Positions 1 through 11,210 of a DNA stretch of 64,000 bases are shown piece after piece; within the stretch, counting starts at the first letter, position 1, and every line of letters begins with the position of its first letter. The notes below the pieces were generated by a model that ran no database searches, had not been told where the DNA came from, and was given only the letters and a program-made list of their open reading frames with translations. This stretch comes from Crambe crambe (lineage: Eukaryota; Porifera; Demospongiae; Poecilosclerida; Crambeidae). The DNA lies in the NCBI GenBank assembly GCA_963924555.1, contig OZ004588.1, positions 6,607,205 through 6,671,204 of the forward strand, given 5' to 3'. The position numbers and the translations under genes were made by a program.

Positions 1-597
1 ACCAATTAAAACAATGTTCACATTCAACCATGTTGCCATATGTCTCTGGCATAAGGCAGTTACAGTATAACTCCAGAATCCAACAGAGGAAGTAATTATC
101 CCTATGCCCCCTTTCCCCCAACTTTGGAAAAGGAGAAAAAGTTTTCTTCCATAAACATTTAGAAAGATGGCTCCTCATTTCTTCCTGCTGGAATTCAATC
201 TCTCCCACATTTTCTCCTAGTGCTGCATGGACAGCAAAAGCTATCACAAATACTCCACAATCCACGATACCACTTTGTTGCTGCACAGGAGGAACATGTA
301 TGTATAGCATATTCCTGTATTCCATTGTTTCATCATTTTCAGCATCCACTTATTCCTGAGCATGAGAAAAACAAATTATAGCTATAATAGCTACCTATGC
401 ATGTATGTACCTACGTATACGTATTGTTTCACCATTCTGAACTGGAATCAAGGCATCGTTTTGGCAGAGCAATGGTGACTGAAATCCACCAATATTCAGA
501 AATTGCATCTTCAAGATATGCTGAGCAAGGATGATATGTTCATCACAGATCCATTTCCCACCCAGCACTATATTTTTCATCTTCTTTGGATCTTTCT
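1..597 (-). pseudogene. Ulp1-type cysteine protease with PHD finger, damaged fragment running off the left edge
   Basis: Read on the minus strand, an exon at about 597-420 encodes a segment around GGKWICDEHIILAQ and KMQFLNIGGFQSPLL, the kind of sequence that precedes the catalytic core in transposon-associated Ulp1/SENP-like (C48) proteases. A second coding block at about 350-1 reads VQQQSGIVDCGVFVIAFA, with the active-site Cys in DCGVF, followed by an alpha-helical tail. It then enters LYCNC and MVECEHCFNW, the start of a PHD-type zinc finger cut by the window edge. The expected HWV histidine segment is not visible between the blocks, so the copy looks degraded or the segment lies in an exon I could not place. 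Such proteases deSUMOylate or are carried by DNA transposons such as the KDZ group; which applies here is unknown. The family call rests on motif recognition. Confidence 0.6.
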
Positions 598-837
598 CTA
601 CAATAATATATTATGGATTGGTAGCTATTATAGTTGACTATTGATTTTGAAGCAAACTGTAGCAGATAATCTGTTTTGAGGGGAAGTTGACGAGGATAAT
701 TACTAGGTACCTCCTTATTCTGCACAATCTTAGTATGTAGCACAATGGTCCATTACAATATCCTGACCTTTTGGGAACCAGTTTTGAGGGGAGATTGACG
801 AGGCGAATTTCCAGGCATGAATTATCAATAGACATGG

Positions 838-1140
838 AAGGGAATCATTTCATCCTCAGCATGAATGACTCCCTAAATGGAAGGGGAGTCATTTCATCCT
901 AGGCATGAATGGCTGCCTGAAAAATCTATAGCCATGGAAGAGAATCATTTCATCCTAGGCATGAATGACTCCCTGAAAAATCTATAGCCATGGAAGAGAA
1001 TCATTTCATCCTAGGCATGAATGACTCCCTGAAAAATTAATAGCCATGGAAGGGAATCATTTCATCCTCGGCATGATTGAAGGGGAGTCATTTCATCCTA
1101 GGCATGAATGACTCCCTGAAAATCTATAGCCATGGAAGAG
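838..1140. repeat. Tandem repeat, roughly 55-60 bp units
   Basis: Five or so imperfect units carry the phrases GGAAGAGAATCATTTCATCC, TAGGCATGAATGACTCCCTG and AAAATCTATAGCCAT. They separate the two damaged copies of the Ulp1/PHD gene, so the array probably lies at the junction of a local duplication. Confidence 0.85.
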
Positions 1141-1185
1141 AATCATTCCATCCTAGGCATGAATGACTACCAGAATATGCATGCA

Positions 1186-1455
1186 TTAAAGTTCAAAGGA
1201 AGATGCATCATATATAGTGCTTACACAAAGGACAGTTATAATAAAATATGCACAGTTTTGGTGAAACCAGTTCAAGCAATCTTCACATTCCACCATATCT
1301 CTGGCATCATGCAGGCAGTCACAATATGCAGAATCTGACAGGAGCAGTAAATCCATGACACCATTTTTGTTGCTAGCCAGCTATATAGCTATACATAAAA
1401 ATTGTCCCACAGGTTCATCATCATCTTCAGCATCAACTTCTTCCTGAGATAAATT
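1186..1455 (-). pseudogene. Second, internally deleted copy of the Ulp1/PHD gene
   Basis: On the minus strand this stretch aligns with the copy at 1-360. The acidic lead-in (QEEVDAEDDDE) is better preserved than in the first copy, but most of the protease core is deleted. The frame then reads a clear PHD-finger half: SAYCDC, DMVECEDC, LNWFHQNC, with the C-x-C, C-x2-C and WFH-x2-C spacing of the family, and terminates at 1186. The fragment cannot be a protease. Together with the first copy it shows that the protease and the PHD finger belong to one gene. Confidence 0.6.
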
Positions 1456-1489
1456 AGCTAGCTACATGATTTATTGTGATCAGGCGCCA

Positions 1490-1600
1490 AGGCAGGAATG
1501 ACCGTGTGGGGAGTCATTTCCACCAGGGGGAGTCATTTATGCCTTAGGCAGGAATGACTGGGGGAGTCATTTTCCGGGGGGAGTCATCCGTGACTTTGAC
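1490..1600. repeat. GGGGAGTCATT motif array
   Basis: Four or five irregularly spaced copies of GGGGAGTCATT with intervening AGGCAGGAATGA. It resembles the core of the tandem repeat at 838-1140 (GAATGACT, AGTCATT), so it is probably a diverged relative. Confidence 0.6.
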
Positions 1601-4429
1601 AACGGTATGGACAAGATAATATAGTATCTCCAAGAAACATTCCAGGAATCACTAACCCAGACAAAAGTAGCCCATCTATTGACCTATGAGGTCACATAGG
1701 TAGAAACTGCACATTTCCAGGTAGCTAAAGCCATTATGAAACAAAGGTCACGAATAAAACATTTAAAAACATCTCTTTGCTGAAGCTCACAACAAATCTG
1801 GAAGTTTTTCAAGACATTTGATAACAAGAATTGTATTTACAAAAGGTAGATTTGCATGTGTCTCTTTAGTTTGAGTTGCTTCTCATTTTTCCTTGAGGCT
1901 AGACCTATGCAAAGAAACACCATCTTTAGTGGTAAATGTTCATCTTTAAGGACTGTTAAATACCTGCAATGGAGAGAAAACAACCTAAATAATCACAGGT
2001 AGTAGTTTATAAGTGTTTGACTCACCAACAGATACTTGCTTGATACAGTTGGCCCAACAGTACCCCCGTCCCGTTATCTCTCATCTAATAACCTGTGGCC
2101 ATTATAAATAACTTGAAGGGAATCACTTCACAACCCTCTACATATGCTCTACATATGAACTAGATCTCAAATACTTGGCTGGGGACTGTCAAATTACTCT
2201 CAAGCCTGTTTAAAAGAGTGACCATTGGAAGGAGAAGGGGTCGGGACTGAGACATGGATGGCTCAAGTTGTAAATAAGGTCTATTATTGTAAATATAGGA
2301 CTGCCAGTGCTTACTACTAAAGCAATAGAACACTTTATGGCCACCTATGGGCCTTCTAACTCTTGTTACAGAGAGGAATAGAGTAGAATCCTAGAAATTA
2401 ATCCTTCTACAAGTAACTGTACATGGGATTTAATTGATTTTTGCTGACCTCGTAGCGCATCCAGAAAAGTGAGAAGCCAACTAGCTTCCTAGAAATTGTT
2501 ACAGCTCCCAAAGGGCTCCAACTCAGTATCCTTCAATAAGCCTGATAAACTTCTGATTTTGAGATATTTAGCGATTTAGTAGTGTGAATAGAGCGCCATA
2601 TTTCAGGCTTTACTTTTCAGGCTTTACTTGGTCGATTTCCTTGCTTCTTGAAAAAATCAAAGAACAAGCCTATGTCAACATGGAGGTTTTTTTGTTAATG
2701 TTATAGAATGAATTTTAGATTATTATACATTGTCCTGTCTTCTGTGTAGATGTAGGGATAGGGCCATGACTTGTGAGAATCTGTAGAGTAAGGGTAGAAG
2801 AGAAAGAAGAGTTTTTAGTTTATACTGTCCTATGGACTTTGACCTGCCATCCCTACTTAGAGAGTGCTACTGCACTCTCTGATACCGCACTCTCTGATAC
2901 TATAGCTACATGACACATAACAGCATGCTAGAAACAGTCATTCCTTTTGTATAAGTACACACTCTTGTTTTTGCAGTGTAATGAGAGGACTTGGGGGTAA
3001 TGGCTCCCTAGCCTATGCTCATGTTTAGTATTTCTTTTTCTAATTACCGTATAAATAATTATTACTATGAACTATGGCACATGCACTTGTGGAAAAGGAA
3101 ATTTTTCTATTTGTTCTAATTACCGTATAAATATTACTATGAACTATGGCACATGCACTTGTGGAAAAGGAAAATTGCCAAATACATAGCTATGTTAGAT
3201 TGGCCATGATTGTTGACTCAAGGATTCCTGGAAAGTCGATCTAACATAATTATTAGCTGTTATGGAGATCACACTGTAAAAATGAAAGTGCACACCATTA
3301 TTGTCCCAATACACATGCAGTACACACTTTCATTAAAAAACAATAACTATAGTTCTCATGCACTGATGTAAGTGTAACAATGAAAGTGTTTAGCTACTGT
3401 ACACCTGACCATTTTGTCCCAATAGCTACACATGGACCCTCATGACAGCATCATCAGAGCCGTCAATGAATGACCTATGGATGTGAATGCAGAAGCAGTC
3501 CCCAATAGTGCATGCCAGCAACACCAATGGGGCTTTGCATAATATGATCTACTTGTCGGAATTGTATTGCATTGGCATTAAATGTTCTCCCTATGGAGAA
3601 GGCAATGAGCTCTCCTGTGTTGTATGTATATGCACCTAATGAATATAGGTGCCAGCTACTGTATTATCATTAAGCTAGCTAATGCATAGAGAAATCCTAT
3701 AGCTATAGCTGTACCATGCCTTAATTAATGTTATATCCAATAAAAGTACAACTTACAGGAACATTTATTGCAGTTGAATGGTTTGATGCTAATTATAGTG
3801 ACAGCTAGCTATGCATGCAAAATGCATTAGCTATGTACCTTGAGGGTTATGTATGTTTCCTGCATGCAGAATTGCACAGACTCTTTTCCATGCTCTGTAG
3901 CTATATTGGTACACTCATAGAGCAATGTACGTACATAGCTACCGATGATAATTATGAGCATACAATTTCCACATGATAATTCAAGAGATCAAGTTTATAG
4001 CTATATATAATGTATACATAGCTAGCTAGCCACCTATCTACTCTGGACACAGGAGCAGCATGTTGTAGCTATGACAACATTCTCATCATGAGTGAAGCAG
4101 GTCATATGAAGCTAAATTTAATGTTAATGTTAACTTTAGGTTTTTGGTTGTGAAGGTCATGTTGATTGATTATTACTAGACAGGGAAGGTCCATTGCACC
4201 CCCTTTTTGGTATGTGGACTAAATGATGGAATACATAGCTATAGATGTGCCAGCAAGCTAAGTGTGGTAACTGAGTCGCACACTAGCAATAACTGAATTC
4301 AATAATGACACACAAACTAATAACAACTGATAATTTATACTATAACATAAGGAAGTGACACAAAACCACATGCTTTAATTAATGATTATAAAATAAGTTA
4401 TTAGTCAGTTATCACTGATTTGGGTTGGC
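1601..4429. other. Gene-free stretch, short direct duplications only
   Basis: I see no convincing coding region or RNA gene. About 65 bp containing ATTACCGTATAAAT and ATGAACTATGGCACATGCAC is duplicated in tandem at roughly 3040-3100 and 3115-3175. A looser duplication with AATGAAAGTG and TTGTCCCAATA lies at 3270-3430. The rest is AT-rich with many TAGCTA strings. Confidence 0.6.
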
Positions 4430-4790
4430 AGTGTCGACTTGACTGTCGAGTGGGAGGGGCAGACTGTTAACTGAGCATGCCTGCTGTGTATGAGGTTGGT
4501 GCAGTGGTGATGCAGGGACAGCTGAATTGTCGGGGTGTGTGGCAGGAGGCAAATCAGGTTGGTAGTAGGTTCATTGGGTGGAACAGGAGCAATATTCCTG
4601 CTACGGACAGCATCAATATGACAACGTACAGTGCGACCAGAGTCTAACTCAACATGGTAGGAGAGTGGAAAGTAATTTTTGTTACTTTACCTGGAAGCCA
4701 GGTATTCTTAGTGGTTGAGAAGTCTTTCAAATACACAGTATCACCTGCACGATAACTCCTGAGTGGTTTGTGTAAGAACTAAAGAAGATG
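4430..4790 (-). mobile_element. Fossil fragment of a Ty3/gypsy-type LTR retrotransposon, C-terminal pol
   Basis: On the minus strand the sequence resembles the region after the integrase core: a YRAGDTVYLKDF segment, WLPGK, then GRTVRRHIDAVRSRN and a Pro/Thr-rich tail. This matches the GPY/F-like end of gypsy-type integrases. No LTRs, reverse transcriptase or gag were seen beside it. It is an old, broken remnant with at least one break. Confidence 0.55.
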
Positions 4791-4879
4791 AGTGCTGTGG
4801 CCAGAGCCCTGAATGTGGTATAGATGCATTGACTCTGAGTGGGAATATGGCTTCAGGAAAAGCTAATCAAGTTTGCACT

Positions 4880-5065
4880 GAGTGGTGATAAGGCCGTGGG
4901 GGGAGATAACCTCAGCCTATATAGCACCTTGATGATGTGGTCGAGATATGGACTATATATACAGAGCTAAGGCAAAGGAAGTGAGAAATCACACTGTCTG
5001 ATGATAAGGCCTGGGGGGAGATAACCTCAGCCTATATAGCACCTTGAAATGTGGTCAGAGATAAT
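4880..5065. repeat. Two direct copies of a ~60-bp unit
   Basis: The strings GGGGGGAGATAACCTCAGCC and TATATAGCACCTTGA occur in both halves (about 4898-4955 and 5012-5070). The strings GAGTGGGAATA (4837) and TATTCCCACTC (5070) form an inverted pair around the two copies. Confidence 0.7.
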
Positions 5066-5099
5066 TAACTATTCCCACTCAGTGCAAAGGTCACACATG

Positions 5100-5480
5100 G
5101 CCTTCGTGCAAGGGTTAATTAGCTAGTAAGTGTGCTAGAGTCACATTTCACGCAGCATGTATAACTATGCAGGGATTGGATGCCCCCTCCCTCCTTCCTG
5201 CTTCTTAATATTACTTTATGATTGTGTTGAGCTAGACATGAGATAGTTCAGACTGAGACACTTCCACCTAGCTACTTATAGCTGCAGTTGTATAGCTATG
5301 ATATCATGCATGAAGGTCAATCAGCTAAGAAGTGGGAGTTTGAGTGCTATAGAGTCTCATACTAGAATGATGGGCAGCATGCAGCTATGCAGGGATTATG
5401 CCCCCTCCCTCCCTCTTCTTTATGATTATGAAATAATCCAGACTGAGACATATCCACCAATGGAGTCCATGCACTGCACA
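5100..5480. repeat. Tandem duplication of about 180-bp units
   Basis: The markers GCAGCATGTATAACTATGCA, GCCCCCTCCCTCC, TTTATGATT and CAGACTGAGACA recur in the same order in 5100-5290 and 5300-5480. No coding signal is apparent. 5481-5690 shows nothing further. Confidence 0.65.
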
Positions 5481-5691
5481 ATGACTTCTAATCATTAGCA
5501 GGACGCTCAGAGAGGGTGGGGGCAGTCCTGTCTTGCAATGTCCATGACTGCATGTGATGAATATCTTGTTTTGCATGTGTATGAATATAAACAATAATTA
5601 TATGATTCAACCCAGCCACATCTCATGCAGTCAGATTCACCTAGGATTATTGGAGTAGAAATAAACTATAGGTATATGGTTATATGCGGTA

Positions 5692-6554
5692 GAACAGGTC
5701 AGGCCAGTCAGGCCCAGGCCTGACCTGTCACCAATATCTTGGGAAAATAGCAATGGCTATATCAATCGATAACAAAGAAAGAACTCTAGCAAATTATAGT
5801 GAATTTAGAGCTTCAGTGCATGGTCTGGGAGATTACAATGATTTCAATTTGGAGCCCAACCAATCAAATCTTGCTTCCAAAACCTCTGTTATGGGTCATC
5901 TTTCTGGCAACCTGGCAACACTGTGCAGTCTCCTTTGGTGTGGTATGTGCATGGGACTTCTATACACATCACTTTTACCGCTACAGTGAATTGCAAGTTG
6001 GTTGTCCAATGTAAATGGTCTAGACTACCAGCTTCAATGAAGAATTGAGGAATAGCCATGGACATGCATGCACATCTATTCAGGAACAGCTTCAAGTTTA
6101 GCTGTTTTAAATTTTGCATCTTGCCAACTTGCTCACCTGGGTCTTGTACAGTGACTCAGTAGAACAAAAGGTTTGTATCAACTGTGGTTTTAAGACCTCT
6201 GGCTTTGCAAGGCAAAGGTGGGGAAATTTGCTGTACTCTGAGTGATAACATGGTTGCAATGTGCTTTGGACATGAAATCCCCATATCCTTGTGCACTCTG
6301 AGTGGAAATATGGTTGGCAATGTGAAAGTTTACATAGATAGGACATGCATAGCAGAGGTGTTGGAAGCAAGATTCTATTAGTCAGGCCTGAAATTGAAAC
6401 GTAATCCATTGAAGTTCTACAATTTGCTATTATTCGGGCATCATAAGTAGGACACTTTCTTAAGTTATTGATTGATAGCCACATAATAATTAACCTTGTT
6501 TTTCCCAAAAATTAATATTGATCAGGCCTGAGCCTGACTGGCCTTACCTGTTCC
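5692..6554. mobile_element. Foldback element with GAACAGGT-AGGCC inverted termini
   Basis: The left end reads GAACAGGTCAGGCCAGTCAGG and the right end is its approximate reverse complement, finishing ACCTGTTC. The subterminal TTGGGAAAA and GATNGATAGCCA strings are also inverted. A truncated relative with similar internal sequence (TTGCTTCCAA, TTTCTGGCAA) lies at 22944-23420. There is no credible ORF, so it is probably a non-autonomous DNA transposon. No target duplication could be read. Confidence 0.65.
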
Positions 6555-6564
6555 ATCGCCTATG

Positions 6565-7184
6565 CATAGGTGCCAACTTTCCCCAAACTTCGGGATGGTC
6601 CCCAAATTGGCAGCTTTGTCCCCAAGTCCCCAAAGAAGTACTGATTTGTCCCCAAAGAGGTACTGATTTGTCTGTCCCCAAGTCCCCAAAGAGGTACTGA
6701 TTTGTCCCCAAAGAGGTACTGATTTGTCCCCAAAGAGGTACTGATTTGTCCCCAAAGGCCAGGGTCCTGACTGAGCATTGTGGTTTCATGGTTCACAGGT
6801 GAGGCTGAGCTGGCAACTTTATATACATGCTAATTAACATGTACTGTATACATCACTCAGTGTACTGTACAATAGTTTGCAGAATAATTGTCAAGCATCA
6901 GGCAGGGATAGGTGGTGGCCTTGAAGTATTTATGGCTTGGGAACAATAAAATGTTTTCATAGCCCTAGCCACCACAGCCGCATACCTTATGCATGACAAC
7001 TGTTCTACAAACTACTGTATACAGTACTGATGTACTAGCTACCTCCAAAGCTGTCAAACCTAACTAGTGCTATTTTGTAATGATGATAATCTTTTGCATA
7101 AATGGGTGTGGTTAATGGGTGTGGTTGGGATGTGACCTGTGTACGTGTGTCCCCAAAGTCAGTTTGAAAACGTTGGCACCTATG
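6565..7184. mobile_element. MITE-like element with CATAGGTGCCAAC terminal inverted repeats
   Basis: CATAGGTGCCAAC at 6565 is matched by GTTGGCACCTATG ending at 7184. GTCCCCAAA strings occur inside both ends. It carries a 22-bp minisatellite near its left end. There is no coding capacity. Confidence 0.75.
6605..6765. repeat. 22-bp minisatellite
   Basis: Unit GTCCCCAAAGAGGTACTGAT plus TT, present six to seven times, two of them shortened (CCCCAAGTCC). It lies inside the element at 6565-7184, whose GTCCCCAAA terminus probably seeded the expansion. Reading frames across it are a by-product of the period. Confidence 0.9.
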
Positions 7185-7288
7185 GACATGAAATCTTCCT
7201 TGTGTAGAGTATAGCTACTCTGAGATATGATTACCCATCACATAGTGCACTATCTTCATAATTAGCTCCATATGAGTTCAACATACCA

Positions 7289-7922
7289 CACTACAAAAAA
7301 TCAATGTCAAAATTACCCACCAGGATTAAAACAACTATAGTCCCTACTTTTGTCATCTTAACCTCTCTTAGTTCTACTAACCATGATGGGTGAAATGGTC
7401 ACTATTACAGCAGATGTTAAAATGACCCTATATTAATCACCATACATTGGGTCATTATCACCATAATCATGACACCTTATTCTGGAAATAGAGCCATTAA
7501 TAATTATTTATCTCAATAAATAACCAGCATCAATACTATGTAGTGTAGACGAAGAGTTGGCAGTCTGGTCGGAATAACCTAGCGACCTCTTGCATCATGG
7601 GTAACTATCTGCATGGTTACTTTGATATACTTATAGAGCTTCAAAGCTACCCCTTGATCTAGGTAAAGCTACCACTGTGTGATGTTTACAATACCGCACA
7701 GTTAATAGGTCATACGTAGTAACCTCCATAAAGGTTAAAATAATAATTTTTGTCATTACTAACAAAGCAACCACGTTCAGTAGTCAAAATTATCATAATT
7801 TACATGGTTGATGTACCACCTACTAATAGAGGTTAGTTTCATTTCTAATAGTTATTCTGACCCATGCTATGAGTTGCAAGCAAAAAAGGGGGGTTATACT
7901 TAACCCATTCATTTTTGTAGTG
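7289..7922. mobile_element. MITE-like element with CACTACAAAAA termini
   Basis: CACTACAAAAA at 7289 and TTTTTGTAGTG ending at 7922 are perfect inverted ends. The interior contains no ORF. The class is not certain because no clean target duplication is visible. Confidence 0.7.
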
Positions 7923-8004
7923 CACAATCTGTATAGACATGCAAATTATAAACTGCTTACAGGGAACATTCCTTGTACACACTCTTCCTCTCAGCTATAG
8001 CTAA

Positions 8005-8263
8005 GGCCAGTGTTAATGACATTCATGTTTCTGGTCAGGATTTTTCCTCACAACCATGCGGGCGGGCGGTAGTTATTATCCATTATACCATTATTATCAA
8101 TGTAAAAAAATGTCCATTTTTCTAGCCACAAAATCATCACAAATACAAGCTGCAGCTGCTCAGCTGAATAGCTGTATAATTAATGCAATAATGGCTTCTG
8201 GAGCGGTGCCATTTTTCCAATGCGGGCGGTTGACCAGAAACATGAATATCATTAACACTGGCC
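8005..8263. mobile_element. Harbinger-type MITE with TAA target duplication
   Basis: GGCCAGTGTTAATGACATTC at the left is mirrored by its near-exact reverse complement ending at 8263, giving arms of about 33 bp. TAA stands immediately outside both ends (8002-8004 and 8264-8266), the 3-bp TWA duplication typical of PIF/Harbinger transposons. At 259 bp it is non-autonomous. Confidence 0.8.
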
Positions 8264-8270
8264 TAACATA

Positions 8271-8320
8271 AAAATTAGCTTTTATGAAACAAACCACCGA
8301 CATTTCATAAAGCTAATTTT
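8271..8320. repeat. Hairpin, same family as 56318-56396
   Basis: Arms AAAATTAGCTTTTATGAAA and TTTCATAAAGCTAATTTT flank the loop CAAACCACCGACA. The same arm core and loop (AAACAAACCACC) recur in the longer hairpin near 56.3 kb, and AAACCACCGACATTTC recurs at 34325. Confidence 0.8.
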
Positions 8321-8339
8321 TATTGCAGTGTGTTTTAGG

Positions 8340-8570
8340 TATTTTTTGGCAAGCATTACAGGCATGCAGCTCCCTACATGCAGCTGCCTGGCTGATACAG
8401 TAACCTACCACATGATTTATAGGCAATCACAGGCTTCTTCGTGCATATAATTGCATTCGAAACTGTCTAAAATTGCACTCTGCTTCACCTTGCTTCCTTA
8501 TGCAATTAGCTACCTAGCCAGTTTCTCATGCAATTATACCCAAATTGCACTCAGCATGTGATTATTTCTT
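8340..8570. repeat. Dispersed repeat, copy at 17330-17540
   Basis: Shared landmarks in the same order are GGCAAGCATTACA, CTGCCTGGCTGATACA, TACCACATGATT, AATAGGCAATCACA, ATAATTGCATTC and TTTCTCATGCAA. Neither copy has a coding signal. Confidence 0.7.
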
Positions 8571-9813
8571 TGTAGCCAGTTATAACCTACAGGCATTCTA
8601 TAAATTCTCATGCCAAATCATGCACTTAGCTATTCAAAGCTTATTGCTGTCTCTCTATGGAGTAGCTACTTCATTGATGTGCACAGTGCACCTATTACTA
8701 ATAATGCAGATAACTAGCTGGCCACACCTTACCTCAAGATTGCTCGCGAAATTCGTGAAATGACTCACCGCCCACGCGCGCATGGGACACACCAGCCACT
8801 GCTAATTAAACCATTCAATTAAACAAGTTAGTCTTTTAAAAGACTGGTGTCTCGGCACGTAGTAAACTCTTTCAGCTTTCTCAGCCTTTGCAGCTTCTGT
8901 TGCTTGCTTTCTTGCAGGCTCTCTTGCTAGATGATCTTGCGCTATTAAGGGTTTCATATTGGTTTTTTCTTGCTTACTTTCTGTTATAGCTTGGCTCTCT
9001 TTCTGCTTTCTCACAATTAACGGTTGTAGCTTCTGTTATTCGCTATTTAAGGCTCACTCTTGCTGTTCAGACGATCATAATCACACCTGTTCAGACAGCC
9101 GTTGACCTTGTAAGGTCAAGGTCATGTGCATGCGTTTGATCCATTCTTTAGTAGCCTGAGGCATTCTTTTCTCTGGGCCATGCGGACATGCTTAATTTCT
9201 TGATCTACGCTTCCTAAGGCGTCCAACATGTCTTTTACTGTCAACAGTATTTCAACATGGAACAATCTCCCGGCAGATGCACTGCAGACTTAGTCACTAG
9301 TTACTTTTAAGAGATTAACTCCGCCATTATTTATGTAGTTGTTTTTTTTTGTGGTTACACACTGGTGTTAGCAGTTCACTGCTAGCTATTTGTGGAACCC
9401 TTGAATTTATTATTTTTTTAAAATAAGACAGTCTATGTAATGTAATGTTACCAGAGATGATCATCGCAGAGAGAAATAAAACGTAGCCACGAGATTATAA
9501 TATAATGCAAACTCCTGCAGCCAACATGCCAGTGCTCGTGCTTATCCCATAATGCAAAGTGTATTCCAGCCATAAATTATTTCATGCTTCTTCAAGACTC
9601 CTGTCGCAGATCTTCTAAGAGCATATAATATAGCTACTTCACTCTTAAAATATATTATGCAAATAGAGTGTATGCGAAACAAAATTAATGTAAAAAAACC
9701 AAAATGGGTTGTTTTTACATGTTCATTTTTACAGTCAACTGCATGGGCTAGCTACATCTATATATAGCTAACATACTAGCTATTATTATAGTTCAGTTAA
9801 TAGCAATACATCC
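8571..9813. other. Gene-free stretch
   Basis: No supported gene. It contains a CT-rich segment at 8870-9070 with diverged repeats of the TTGCTTNCT type and AT-rich DNA. An imperfect hairpin at about 9687-9722 uses GTAAAAA and TTTTTAC arms, like the MITE at 60645. Confidence 0.5.
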
Positions 9814-10322
9814 TTAATGTATGAAGGAGATTGCAATAGCTGCCATCAGAACCAGTATCATTGGTACAGCATGAAACATGATCGAGCCATTGCAAACTAT
9901 ATGATGGAGGTGGGGGGGAAGGAATTAGTTTAGTGATAAACCTACATACGTACATACAATTCTCAAAGACTAGCTATAGCTAGCTACTGTAACACGAATT
10001 TCTTACAGTTATTGAATGCATCGGCTATATCAGCTCTTCCGCAAGCTCTGTAAGCACCAGTTGCGAGATTTCGACACTCCTGATTTCTGCATATCGTTGC
10101 GGGCTGTATATATTATGTGAATTCCTGAATTAAAAACAAGCAGAACAATAGACTTACATCACTAGGGTTTGTGGTACCGCAGGCATTAGTTACGGCTGAG
10201 CCTTGGTTTAATAAGTTTCGAACAACGCATTGGAGTTGATCTGAAGTTGGAACTGGAATATTCTGGCAGCTAACAGCTGCGAGGACGCAAAATAGGACTA
10301 TTCCACTCAAAAAGATCTTCAT
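9814..10322 (-). CDS. Small cysteine-rich secreted protein, probably GPI-anchored (paralog A)
   Basis: Three exons on the minus strand: 10322-10158, 10103-10007 and 9896-9814, with GT donors (GATGTAAGT, AACTGTAAG) and CAG/TAG acceptors. The joined frame gives 114 residues. A signal peptide (MKIFLSGIVLFCVLAAVSC) leads into a short Pro-containing N-terminus and then a helical-looking domain with cysteines in QC, AC, IC, EC, AC and NFC contexts. The third exon encodes NGSIMFHAVP followed by a hydrophobic stretch to the C-terminus, the layout of a GPI-attachment signal with a small-residue omega site. The paralog at 61690-62251 has the same exon structure, and its second and third exons are the same lengths. 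Function is unknown; a cell-surface recognition, defence or structural role is possible. Confidence 0.8.
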
Positions 10323-10404
10323 TTTCGCTTGAAAACTTATAAGGTGACAGCAGCAACGATCAAATAATGAAGCGGTAGTGAATAGCTATAGCTAGCTACA
10401 AGCG

Positions 10405-10412
10405 CTTTTATA
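10405..10412 (-). promoter_or_regulatory. TATA box of paralog A
   Basis: TATAAAAG followed by CGC on the minus strand, about 83 bp before the ATG. The paralog at 61690 has TATAAAAA followed by CGC at the equivalent place (61620), so the element is conserved between the duplicates. Confidence 0.55.
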
Positions 10413-10694
10413 GTCAGCCTCCGCCGCTGTGGCGTACGCGCGCATGTACTCATTTTCTTCGGACGGATACTCGATTTTACAGGAAATTGCAACACTCTTC
10501 TAAGGAACCGCGCTGCGCATCCGTACAAACTAGCACTGAAATGGAGCAACTTAACCGCCGCCCAGGCCCAACGGTGACTGTACAGTAATACATGCGTGTT
10601 GAATAATTTTCCGAAGCCAGTTGCGAACACATACATCGCCCTTGAAAATCGCTGATACAACTTCCAGCCGTTCAGGCTTCAGGCCTGTCAAGCC

Positions 10695-11034
10695 ATATTT
10701 GGTCCTGCCTTAATCTGGTCGGACACAGTTGACCTTTGAGTGAACTTTAGCAATAATTGCATTCCATGTTGATCACGTGCACCGTAGCTGGAAGTATTGA
10801 ACAAGAAACTCTGAGGCCTAGAGGCGTTGCTAGAAGGACTATCAAGCAGCGCTAACCAGCTGATCAAGTGGTAATTCTAGTAAGGGCCAGAAATAGCGAT
10901 TAGAGCTAGAGGCTACCACTAGTGTAGTCACGTGACTGCTGAGGAATGCTAATCTTCAAGCTCATTATTGCTAAAGGTCACTCAAAGGTCAACTGTGTCC
11001 GACCTCCTCTGTAATCTGTCTGGCAGGACCTAAT
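10695..11034. mobile_element. Foldback element with GGTCCTGCC termini
   Basis: The left arm (GGTCCTGCC, GGTCGGACACAGTTGACCTT, TGAGTGA, AGCAATAAT) is repeated in reverse complement at 10965-11034. The arms are about 60 bp with a short gap. It lies in a segment present in this arm of the inverted duplication but absent from the other, so it arrived afterwards. Confidence 0.8.
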
Positions 11035-11210
11035 ATGGCAGCCATATTTTGTCCAGATAAAATATGGCTGCCATGTTAGGTGCCGGACCACATATTGCTG
11101 CTATATTTGGTCCCATAGAGCAGTATTTTGTCCCACCAGACGACATACGGCTGCCATATTTAGTCCCACCAGACAAAATATGGCTGCTGTATTTGGTCCC
11201 GCTTAAATTT
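11035..11210. repeat. Degenerate tandem repeat, ~45-50 bp unit
   Basis: Units contain CATATTTGGTCCC, CACCAGACAAAATATGGCTGC and variants, four to five times. A similar fragment lies at 57310-57345. Confidence 0.75.

Noticed and set aside
6605-6765. CRISPR-like array
   Set aside because: Repeats are contiguous without unique spacers and the genome is eukaryotic.
6522-6796. Repeated SVPLWGQIST-type frames as a repetitive protein
   Set aside because: All frames of the 22-bp minisatellite stay open; there is no signal peptide, start context or conservation.
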